Assembly (NCBI GenBank): GCA_037954325.1
Contig: JBBMNZ010000030.1
Span: 10,798,501 to 10,862,500, forward strand
Length of the DNA: 64,000 nt
Direction: 5' to 3'
Source of the DNA: Fistularia commersonii
Lineage: Eukaryota; Chordata; Actinopteri; Syngnathiformes; Fistulariidae
The number at the start of each line of letters is the position of its first letter. The stretch's first letter is position 1. Positions 21,295 to 29,949 of this stretch are shown piece by piece. The translations under genes were made by a program, and so were the position numbers. The notes under the pieces were generated by a model. It did no database searches, was not told where the DNA came from, and saw nothing but the letters and a program-made list of their open reading frames with translations.

Positions 21295-24120
21295 TGTCCT
21301 CATTGCATGATTTCACATGAATGAAAAAAAGATCTCATAAACACATTTCTAAAGAGTGATTCCAATGATTCTGATGCGCCAAAATAAATGACAGCTTTTT
21401 TTTTTGCTGTAGGTATAATCTCAACATGCGCCAAGGTTATTGTCACAGTAGCTCTGCTCAAAGAGCAGTTTACATTCTTACTGACCTTGAAATCTGTCTA
21501 ATTTGTTGCAGATCAATACAACGCAGCTTCCTGAAGCTAAAGCAATCAACACAGACAGTCCCCCCGCAGGCATGATGACTGATTCCCAATTGAGGGCTCT
21601 GTTGCTTCATTACACAATCTTTGGAAAACTTTTACAGACACTAATATGAGAATGGCCTATTGGAACAAGATCTGTAAACATCTACTGAATTTTGATAGTG
21701 TACACATGTAGACCTGTGATGTTAGAAGTGGGATCAGCTCATGCAAATGATTTCCGGTAATGGTGAATGGTTATTTTTCTTGATAATTGCACAAAGGTTT
21801 AGTTCCCATTAAATCTTGGCTATGAAGTTGAGAACTGTTGGTGCTCAGAAGGATTATGAATCTGCTAGAAAGTAGCCTCTCTTCTCATACAGGGCTGTGT
21901 GTATTCATAATCAGGGGTCAGTAAACACCCTAAAATATACAATTGCATTGGATTGAAGCTGTGCGTAACTTTCTTCAACATCAGCCCTCGGTGTTTCAAA
22001 CTGAAATATTAATTGCAAAGAGAAAATATGAAACATCGCTTCAAGAAGTCACATCCTTTCCCATTTGCTTTGGCATTGTAAATACAAAACACGTAGCCGC
22101 TTATTAGGGATAATACATCTCGATGAAACGGTTGATCCCGACACATCTTTATTGAGTATGAATGGCACCACGTGGGCTTCGGTGAGTTCCCAGGAAATAA
22201 TTGTCTTAACACTGGCTGGCCAGCTTGATCTCCCCTTTTCACGAAGACTATCCCCTCCTCCGATGCCCCGCGCACCTCCTCTTCCTTTGTGTCAGCAACA
22301 CTGTCCACTGTCTGCCACATTTAATATTCCATAATTTCCCCAGAAGTTACTTTCCTCCTCTTGCCTTCTCCGACCCAAGCAGGTTATAACATCAGCAAAT
22401 TGAAGAGGTAAAGTTAAGATGATCTCGTATTAATCTTTTGGCAGGGAAATTACATTAATGAAACCGAGGTTCAAATACCTCTAAGTAGCCACGAGGGATG
22501 GGTTGAAATGCCTGGACAGGTGTCATGTACAAGCACCACGGGCTCAGACTTACAATTTCAGTAAAGTCAAATATGTGACTGGTTTTGGACAAAATTCCAA
22601 ATCATCTTTTCAAGTCCTAAGAGTTCCAGAAGCTCCCGGATACATTCTTGTCTCATACTATCAACAGACATTTGGTTAGATATCTTAATATTTACATAAT
22701 AAAAAGATGTATGTTGTAAAAACGAACAGGTGAGATGATAATTCACTTGCGTCTGAAGGGTCTCATTCATCCAGGTCGAGTGTGTCTTATCATGGCAACT
22801 AAACCTCATTTAGTTGTTTGAGGATATTTCCCTTCTCACCTTCTACACCCCGATGCATCATGGTGTGTTTTCACAGAAACATTTTCTTAATGTAAAATAC
22901 AAGTGCCGATGATTTGGCCTCAGGGTAGCTTTGTTGAAGATCTGTCAGGTGAGCGTCTTCAGGAGCATGTACTATTTAGATTACTGTAATCACAACTTGG
23001 TGTCATCATCAGTCATTCCCTCCCTGGGTGCTGAGCTCATAATACATCAAAGATGATTTTAATTCTGAACAGGTTCTGCTTTCAAATGAGTTGCCGAGTC
23101 ACGTCACTATACAATGAAGTCAATGAGTGGTCTTTTTACATCTTAGCAGGGTAAATATTCTCTGCTTGTTTTGCATACAGCTGCCATGTTTCAAATCATC
23201 AACTGTGGAGCAGAGCATCCAATTGTCTGTCAGCAAGAAGAAGTAGAAAGCCTTGTTTTTTTTGTCACTTTCACAACATCAGTACAATTCTACTACTGCA
23301 TTGAACTGTCATGGATGAACACTGAGCAGCTGCAGCTCCAGGGGAGCGGTGAAGGCTTCAGCAGGCCAGGAGAGTTGAAACTTGGCAGTTTGGATCCAAG
23401 ATGGCCTCTCTAATTCCTCGAGCCACGGTGCCCCCTGGAAGAAGCACAGGTTTCTATACGTGCAGTGAAGTAACCACCATCAGAAACCCCCACAAATCTG
23501 ACCCACGAAGGGTTGAACATGATAGCACGTAAGAGTTGACGATTTGCGTACAGCTTGAGGTACTATCGTTGTCTATGAAAAAAAATCCCGATCACTTTGT
23601 ACACTAAACTACGGTCCTGATTTTTTTTTCCCTCGGTACCAGTTCACTTTTATAAAAAAAACTTTCATAAAAAAAAACGCCATTGTTCATTTTGGTACTT
23701 CTAATCTTTACAATGTATAGGGTGTTCTAGAAAATGGTCTCTATTTGTTTATAGCTCAGTTAGGTTTTATTAGGTTTAATCACCGCAAACTGTGGTTGAC
23801 AGTACGCATTGTGATGCTACACATCTTAATGTAAACCAATATAAAAGTGCTCTGTTGTAGACTGTAGACTAGTCTGACCTTTGTACTAATTCTTATATCC
23901 GGTAGATGGGCATTCTCTAGGCTCACTGCAGTTGTTTGTGCGGGTGCCTTTTCTTTCCATTCTGACAGCATCACAACTCAACCGCACACATGGCCATTCA
24001 CATTTTTGTTTTAGCGCAAATGGGATATCTCAGCCTACGCCCTCTGTGGGATATACACATGTGATCATCGCCTCTCTTGAGTAAGATCAACTGTTCATCT
24101 CTAAATCCCTGCCTTGAATA
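21295..24120. other. Unique sequence, no gene recognised
   Basis: Mostly AT-rich sequence without recognisable ORFs. The area 22860-23110 has several ATTA/TAAT and TGATGA motifs and looks like possible regulatory DNA, without proof. Confidence 0.4.
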
Positions 24121-24127
24121 TCTTCAC

Positions 24128-24133
24128 TTTATT
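24128..24133 (-). terminator. Poly(A) signal AATAAA
   Basis: On the minus strand AATAAA begins two bases after the TAA stop of the 24136-24660 ORF (GAG TAA TT AATAAAG). Such a tight stop-to-signal distance is unusual but possible for a compact mRNA. Confidence 0.5.
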
Positions 24134-24135
24134 AA

Positions 24136-24660
24136 TTACTCTTTCGCTTCATCACATGTTTTTGCTAGGGCTACCAGAGTACCTGGTGGGGTTCCCTGTC
24201 GGCAGGGATGGTGAACACACAAGCGCCACGAAGGGTCCTGCTGAGGGAGGTTAGAATAGATTGGTATAGCCGGCACCTCCTCTTGGTAATAGTAGCCAAA
24301 CGTGGCCAGCTGAAGGCACCAGTTCTTCCGGGGCTGAGTGGACACCTCCCTAACCTGGCGCTCCCCAAGCCTCTGAGCATGAAGGGTTTTTTCGACCTCC
24401 TGCCGCTGTGCTTCCAGCCGCTGCACCGCATAGTTCAATGTCACCATGAGTTTGGCAATCTCCTCTTGCCATGTAGCGTCACTGGGATTCTTCTTCCCCA
24501 ACTCATGCAACTTCGCCTTGAGCGCGCTATTCCTACTGCACAGCAAGTTGATGGTCATAAGCTTTTTCACTGCATTTACCTTCAAATTGGTCATGTATGC
24601 CTTCTCAGGTGTGTTTGTTTCCGTCATACTTCCTTCCTGAAAGGTGATGACTCCCAGCAT
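24136..24660 (-). CDS. Candidate 174-residue coiled-coil protein, unknown function
   Basis: This is the only long ATG-initiated frame in the window not explained by a transposon. An in-frame TGA lies 6 nt before the first ATG. A second ATG at codon 12 has A at -3 and is the more likely start, giving about 163 residues. Residues about 25-105 are rich in K, E, Q, L and A with heptad-like spacing, suggesting a helical coiled coil. The C-terminal third is P/C/Y-rich and ends D-E-A-K-E. No signal peptide or membrane segment is seen. A TATA-like CATAAAAGG lies 40-50 nt upstream, a CRE-like site about 10 bp beyond that, and AATAAA directly follows the stop. It could be an intronless gene, a retrocopy or a terminal exon. 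I do not recognise the protein, and expression is unproven. Confidence 0.5.
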   Translation of the reverse strand: MLGVITFQEGSMTETNTPEKAYMTNLKVNAVKKLMTINLLCSRNSALKAKLHELGKKNPSDATWQEEIAKLMVTLNYAVQRLEAQRQEVEKTLHAQRLGERQVREVSTQPRKNWCLQLATFGYYYQEEVPAIPIYSNLPQQDPSWRLCVHHPCRQGTPPGTLVALAKTCDEAKE

Positions 24661-24700
24661 ACATCAGTAACAGGTGTTACAAAGATTGTGTTTTTTAGTC

Positions 24701-24724
24701 CCTTTTATGCATCTTGATGACGCT
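24701..24724 (-). promoter_or_regulatory. TATA-like box with adjacent CRE-like site
   Basis: On the minus strand AGCGTCATCA is followed after a few bases by CATAAAAGG, ending about 40 nt before the first ATG of the 24136-24660 ORF. CGTCA is the CREB/CREM half-site. CRE plus TATA at short range is known from many male germ-cell promoters. Function here is inferred. Confidence 0.35.
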
Positions 24725-24758
24725 AGTTTTGGTACCTTTCTGGGGATTGTAAAAGAAC

Positions 24759-24810
24759 TGTGACATCACAGCTTTTCTTTTCCTCCTTGTGACATCACAC
24801 CTTTCTTTCT
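24759..24810. promoter_or_regulatory. Tandem 29-bp duplication carrying TGACATCA sites
   Basis: GTGACATCACA followed by a pyrimidine-rich CTTTTCTTT occurs at 24760 and again at 24789, a 29-bp period. Each unit holds the CRE/ATF-like octamer TGACATCA (24761-24768 and 24790-24797). The pair lies 100-140 bp upstream of the candidate minus-strand gene. Confidence 0.4.
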
Positions 24811-24837
24811 CACTATCTTGGGTACAGATATAGCCTA

Positions 24838-25047
24838 TTACTGCCTCCGCCGTATATGACAAAACAGCTCCTCCCCTGCAAGGTCAGTGCAGACCCCACA
24901 GCTGTACCGCCCCTTGTGCAGGATGTTGCGACTGCAGCTGTCATGATGGCAATAGAAACACCTGTGAAGTCTTTGTATGTGCATATCTGTCGGGAACAAT
25001 GGCCAAATCCAATCCATTCCCTTTAAATGTGGAACCTCTGATGTCAT
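24838..25047 (-). other. Short Cys/His-rich ORF, uncertain
   Basis: A 69-codon frame has a C-x2-C-H-x3-C-x10-C-x2-C-x9-C-H pattern resembling a zinc-binding module. It lies just upstream of the tandem CRE-like repeats on the same strand as the 174-codon ORF. It may be chance or an old exon. No family was recognised. Confidence 0.2.
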
Positions 25048-25049
25048 TG

Positions 25050-26630
25050 TCAGTTCTGTGCAATTGCTATATAATGATGCTGATGATGGACGGAAGGTTA
25101 TCTAAAAGGATTAGATCACTGTGCTCAGACCTGATTGTCAAGGACGATGCACTACCGTACCCCAAGCCTAGACTAGCAGCACAACACTGCCCATTTGGAA
25201 ATTTAAGGGTGCAAGAGTGCGCCAACTACTGATCAGTCCCCACTGCTCAGTCACATCTTTAAGATGTCGTTGAAAACCGTCTCTGTAATATCATCAATAC
25301 ATGGGGTGTGGAATGCTGAAAGATTGAACCATCACAATTGGCAGCCAGGATATCAATAAGATGGGGGCAGTTTGAATACCTGGATTCCCTCGAGTGTACC
25401 GATGGCGGTGCTGTCCAAGATACCAGGGCTCGTATGAATGGTTGTAAATGAGGCTGGTCACTGGAGTCCCTTGCAACTGCAAAATACATGTTCACTGAAA
25501 GTTAAAGATCAACAAGTGTATTTGCAGCCAGTTGCCTTGCAACGGTCAAGCATGAGGCGACATTATATGCTCATACTTCGGTGGGCACTTGGCCTCACAC
25601 TGTTAGATGGCCTCACACCAGCAATGAAGGTATATGGAAAGCTGTGGTAGCAGCACGATAACAGACACAAATGTGCAAGGGCTATTTGCAGTTGTATGCC
25701 TATTTGTTGCAAAGCCACTAGATTTTGGTGGATAGGACATCCCTGTATCCACCTCGAAGAAGATTTGCAACTCGAACATCATTCCAGACAACGTCTGTGA
25801 TCGAAAGAAGTGCTTAGTAAATGTTTGGAAACACTTTGACCTCAGTGACAATTTTACCTTATTAGTCTGCTTGGGCGAGAGAAGGCTAATGCTAACCCTG
25901 TATTTGATGTGCTGTTGGATGAAACTGGATGAAACTGAGTCTTCTACATTTTGTCTTTCTGAGAATAATGTGAAAATATTATTTTCTGTCAAATGTTTGA
26001 CAATACAATTTTCAGACCTTTTAAAATTAAAAGGTATCTCTGTGCTGTATATTGACTATTTGGAATTGATACATATGGTGTTTTCTTAGCCCTCCTCCTG
26101 GAATTGACATTTATTTTTATTTTCATCATCCTCTAATGTTGCTGCTGTGCTGTAATTATGAATCAGTTAAATTTTGAAGTAGCTTTGATGATGATTTTTT
26201 TGTCACCATGCTTTAGTTTTATCATTATATGTGGGCTTTCTTTTTGCTCTCTGAGAGTGACATAACATGCTGTTATGATGCAGGTATGAAACGTGTGGAT
26301 ATAGGTTTCTTAGTCCATATGTAATACTATTCCTCCAGCCCAGTCATGCATGACTGCTTGCAGACAGAAACGTGTAAGAGAGCGTACAGTATGTCTACCT
26401 GACCTGGCAGGCTCTTATTGAGCCCTGACCGTTTACAGGTTTTTCCGATTAAAAAAAATGTAAGTTTGGTTCAGTTCTAAGCAGTCACATGAACACGGGT
26501 GTATTTCAATTTCGAACACATGTCGAACCAAAGACTTTTTACAGGAATAAATTGTTCTGGCTTTGTGAGAGCCCCTTTTCTCTAAGCCATTGTATCGGTG
26601 CCTCTTACATCCATTATTTCTTTCTTTAAT
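25050..26630. other. Unrecognised sequence
   Basis: Minus-strand frames of 78 and 129 codons (25259-25495 and 25603-25992) lie here. The longer one lacks an ATG start and has no motif I can place. The stretch 26100-26300 is rich in TAAT/ATTA cores and could be regulatory. Confidence 0.35.
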
Positions 26631-26631
26631 G

Positions 26632-26865
26632 ATGATAATAAAATAATATATTAATCCTGCGTGGGGAAATTCGTTCTCTGCAATTAACTCATCATGGATG
26701 AACCATGAGCAAGAGGAAGTCAACCGTCAGCGCTAGGGGACCAGTTTGGGGTTCAGTGTCTTGTTCAACAACACTTCCACACACTAGGAGGAGCCAGGAA
26801 TCCAATCAGGAATGTTCGGTTCCAAAGACGCTCTTCCTCCTGCGCCGCGCCGCCCCCCTGCCTTT
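26632..26865 (-). mobile_element. tRNA-derived SINE, complete copy (inverted partner)
   Basis: On the minus strand it starts GGGGGCGGCGCGGCGCAGGA, with box A approximating TRGYNNARNNGG. CTTTGGAACC follows, then a box-B-like GATTGGATTCC, then the GTTGTTGAACAAGACACTGA body. The end is GGTTCATCCATGATG, GCAGAGAACGAATTTCCCC and an AT-rich tail containing ATTAATA. It faces the plus-strand copy that starts 170 bp away. Confidence 0.8.
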
Positions 26866-27035
26866 CCATTTTAAGACACATACGACTAGCCTGAAAAAGC
26901 CCTCTTGTCACAATTTCAAACTATATGGAAAAAAAAGAGACAGTTCTGTATCTTCTGTCCTGCCCTTGAAATGACAGCAGAGTGCAAATACTGGCAATCT
27001 GCTCAAAGTCGTCCTGCCCCTCATCCAGGAGTCCT

Positions 27036-27300
27036 GGGGGCGGCGTGGCGCAGGAGGCAGAGCAATCGTCTTTGGAACTAAAGAGATGATGGATGGAATA
27101 TCAACGCTATTCAAGGAGAACGTCTCTTCTTTGTTTTGGAAAAAAATATTCCTGGTTCGATTACCAGCTCCCCTTGCGCTGGTGGACAGCATGCCTACTG
27201 CACATGGTTCACGCATGATGGGTAAATTGCAGAGAACAAATATCCACATGGGGATTAATAAAGTATTATTATTATCATTATTATTATTACTATTATTCAA
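27036..27300 (+). mobile_element. tRNA-derived SINE with about 70-bp extra segment between box A and box B
   Basis: Box A TGGCGCAGGAGG (27046-27057) fits the RNA polymerase III consensus exactly. Box B is GGTTCGATTAC (27154-27164). The A-to-B distance is about 100 bp instead of the roughly 35-40 bp of the other copy. An extra segment at about 27083-27142 is bounded by TTTGGAA and TTTTGGAA. The 3' part matches the other copies and ends in GGGGATTAATAAAGTATTAT and an (ATT)n tail. The extra segment reappears at 29400-29450. Confidence 0.8.
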
Positions 27301-27304
27301 TATA

Positions 27305-28010
27305 CTTAGTGAACTGTGAGTCTAGCATCAGACTAGCATCCTTGCAGTCAACCCTGCTCTCAATTCAAAGTATGCATCCAGGGTTTCTGCTTTTAGCTCA
27401 AGCATGCGAACAGAGGAAGTTTTTCATAGGCTGGACATCCAGCAGTATAGATATGTGCTTTTATTTACCACTTGCATTTCCTCTTGCCAGTTTCTATTAT
27501 CCCCTAAGGTTTAGTTTGGCTGCTCATAATATTTGATGCTACACTTCGAGCAGTGGCTTGCTTACAGTCAGTGAAAGCAGCTTCCTGAAAATTTAAAACA
27601 AGTCATTTAAGAAAACAACTATGTGTAAATAGTTAGCTGTGGATATTAAAAGGTAGTTGCGCTACTGTGTCTCATGCATGCCTTTAAATGAACACAGCAT
27701 CTTCACATCAACTCACTATTTGTGCAGCACATGTCTGTGATCCTATTCAATTGCAAACCTTCAGCAGCTCAGAAGTCAAGGCTGTGAGTGGAAGATCCAT
27801 AGGAGCAGCATATATTGACCAAATCCCCTGGAGGACCAGCTGGTGTGAAGCACACAATAATAACATCATATTTCAATGTTTTATGTGTTATCTTTTGTAT
27901 GTTTTTGCAATACCTGTATTCGCAAAGTAGATTTTATTCCCTGTCACTCACTGAATAATATGTACTGTAAGGTAGTCTGCAAAATACTGTGTGACTGACT
28001 GTGTCACAGA
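27305..28010. other. Unrecognised sequence
   Basis: No gene or repeat family was recognised. Confidence 0.4.
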
Positions 28011-28017
28011 GTTTGAC

Positions 28018-28500
28018 CAAATGTGTCAAACTCTGGCCCGCGGGCCAAATTTGGCCCGCACTGTAATTATACATGGCCCGCTAAGCCATACCGTATGACT
28101 ATTAGAGCTGGCACGCCAGGATAGTCTACAGTGCATGTACCACTAATTCTACAAATCCCCAAATTTTCTGCTGGTGGTTTGGCACAAAAATCGTAGCAGG
28201 ACCTAGAAACGCCCTCTACTCCATTGACAGTAGTCATAGCAACCTTATGCTAATACTGGCACCCTGCTACTAAGCCAGAAAACAGGATTTTGCATGAGCG
28301 CAATATGAAGTTATATATTGTACAGTATTAAGCTAAACTTGTTCCATATTTAGTTTTTAAGCAAAACTTGTTTGGGTCCATATGAAAAGGTTCATTGTTA
28401 TATCTGGAGGAAGATTTTTTTCAATAAATATCAATGTTGGCCTACGACTTTCTCCCAATTTTGAATTTTGGCCCACTGTGTATTTGTGTTGACACCCCTG
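28018..28500. mobile_element. hAT-type MITE (TGTCAAACTC / GGGCC ends)
   Basis: The left end contains TGTCAAACTCTGGCCCGCGG, followed by a GGCCAAATTTGGCCCGC palindrome. The right end is GGCCCACTGTGTATTTGTGT followed by TGACACCCCTG. These are the degenerate inverted ends seen intact in the 48735 hAT. The first six bases on the left are mutated and the flanking octamers differ, so no target duplication can be claimed. Non-coding. Confidence 0.7.
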
Positions 28501-28501
28501 C

Positions 28502-28688
28502 TCAAGACCTTTTTCTGTTTGTCAACAAGGGAACTATAATCAATGCGATAATTTGCATCAAAAACAGGAGCTTTCCAACAATGGGCCAGCAGAACCCCAG
28601 AATCCTTTGCGAATGATAATGATGATGGCTGTTGGGAGCTTCTCTTAGTTCTATTTCAGAGAGCTCCATGGTTGAATGATTGCAAAAT
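28502..28688. other. Unrecognised short interval
   Basis: No feature was recognised between the hAT MITE and the dispersed repeat. Confidence 0.3.
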
Positions 28689-28689
28689 G

Positions 28690-28800
28690 TGTTCGATATG
28701 TGACACAAACCTGCGCTGTTAGTTACCATAGCGGGGGAGCGTACCCTCTGGCTAACGGTTAGCACTGAGACACCACCTGGGTTTCCACAGTTTGTTTTCT
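28690..28800 (-). repeat. About 110-bp dispersed repeat, copy 2
   Basis: The reverse complement reads AAACCCAGG, CTCAGTGCTAACCGTTAGCC, GAGGGTAC, ACTAACAG and TTTGTGTCACA, collinear with 8740-8850. The two copies are diverged but clearly related. Confidence 0.6.
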
Positions 28801-29184
28801 GTTAATTTAAAGTCATCTTCTAAAGAGATATTTATCCTTGACTCTGATTGTTGCTGTGCTGAACCCCGGCTGCTACAATATATTGAGACTGGACGGTGCA
28901 TTTGATCCCCAAGCAAAACGCGTTTTGCATTTTATTTGATACAGCTCATATACACTTAAATGTCTTCTCAATTTTGTGATACTTGTCTTAATATGAAAAG
29001 TGCTTTGCCAACATTCCTCTTATCATTAACCAGAACTTGCCAGCTAAAGCACTGAGTTGATTTCAATTTGACCAATGTTCAGTGCAAATTAGTAAATCAG
29101 GAAATTAGTTACAGATTTCTTGGCAATCTAGGATTGACGTGTACCGGCCTCTTGAAAATGTGAACATGCAATATCGCTACAGCA

Positions 29185-29265
29185 CTAAGGTCTGGTCATA
29201 ATGGTGGTACTTGGGGAGAAAAATACTTCACAAGTTACCCGCCGTGACAAGTTTGAAACCTGCTG
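29185..29265. repeat. Possible hAT/Charlie-like MITE end
   Basis: ATGGTGGTACTTGGGGAG and AAGTTTGAAACCTGCTG resemble the end of a common fish hAT MITE (GGTACTTGG ... AGTTTGAGAACC type). No opposite end was found. Confidence 0.3.
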
Positions 29266-29349
29266 TAGATGATTTCACATTGACATATTGTCAATCTATC
29301 TTTTGTATGTTTTATCCGATATCAAGGCATTTGTTTAAATGATAAGAAC

Positions 29350-29450
29350 AATAAATTATCCTTATTTAATCCCCATGGGGACGTTAATGTTTGGTTCCAA
29401 AAAAAAAGAAGATTGTTATCCTTGAATAGCATTGATATTCCATTCATGAC
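29350..29450 (-). mobile_element. SINE 3' tail plus the shared about 60-bp unit
   Basis: On the minus strand, a GGAATATCAATGCTATTCAA segment and CTTCTTT...TTTTGGAACC are followed by CCCCATGGGGATTAAATAAG. The first segment matches the extra piece inside the SINE at 27085-27140. The second matches the SINE 3' tail. Confidence 0.6.
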
Positions 29451-29881
29451 AAAACAGCAAGCTGTGGCGTAAACAGGTTAAAACCTTTGAAAACATGAGT
29501 AGCAACCCAAAGACACTGAATGCCTGACAAACCATGGTGACTCGGTAGAAATTTGTTTTTATCCTGAGGCTCATTTTAGAGCATCAAAGCCTTGGTTTTC
29601 TATAAGAGAAAACAGAACTTTGCAGGACCCTGTTCTGGGACTAAAAACATAACATGGCCAGGCTAGTCGATGGAATAGCATTTAACTGATGACATTATTT
29701 TCCAGGTCTGAGCCTGCCTACTGGCAATCTACTGAAGGTAAGTAGATACATCTGTTCATCTGTAAAGAAAAAAAACAAAAACAAAAAAATGGGAAACTGT
29801 TGGATTCACATCACCCTCTTCACTTGTCTTCCTAGTTTGACGTGAATATGAAAACGACAAACGCCTGGAATATGAAAAAAA

Positions 29882-29917
29882 AAACAACAACCTACATTAC
29901 ACTGTAGGTTGTTGTTT
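29882..29917. repeat. Perfect 15-bp hairpin
   Basis: AAACAACAACCTACA and its exact reverse complement TGTAGGTTGTTGTTT are separated by TTACAC. No U-run follows and no gene adjoins, so it is reported only as a structure. Confidence 0.85.
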
Positions 29918-29949
29918 GGTTACTGTTGACTCTCAATCTTCGGGATAAG

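Noticed and set aside
24208..24717. 169-codon plus-strand ORF
   Set aside because: It is antisense to the 174-codon minus-strand frame, which has better composition, a promoter-like region and a poly(A) signal. Leu/Cys/His-rich content fits a shadow frame.
27036..27170. Possible tRNA gene
   Set aside because: Good box A and box B, but the spacing is about 100 bp, cloverleaf pairing is absent, and the body matches other SINE copies.
26908..27300. 130-codon minus-strand ORF with Asn repeats
   Set aside because: The Asn run is the translated (ATT)n tail of the plus-strand SINE. Antisense shadow.
28010..28017. Target duplication for the 28018-28500 MITE
   Set aside because: Flanking octamers AGTTTGAC and CTCAAGAC differ at five of eight positions.
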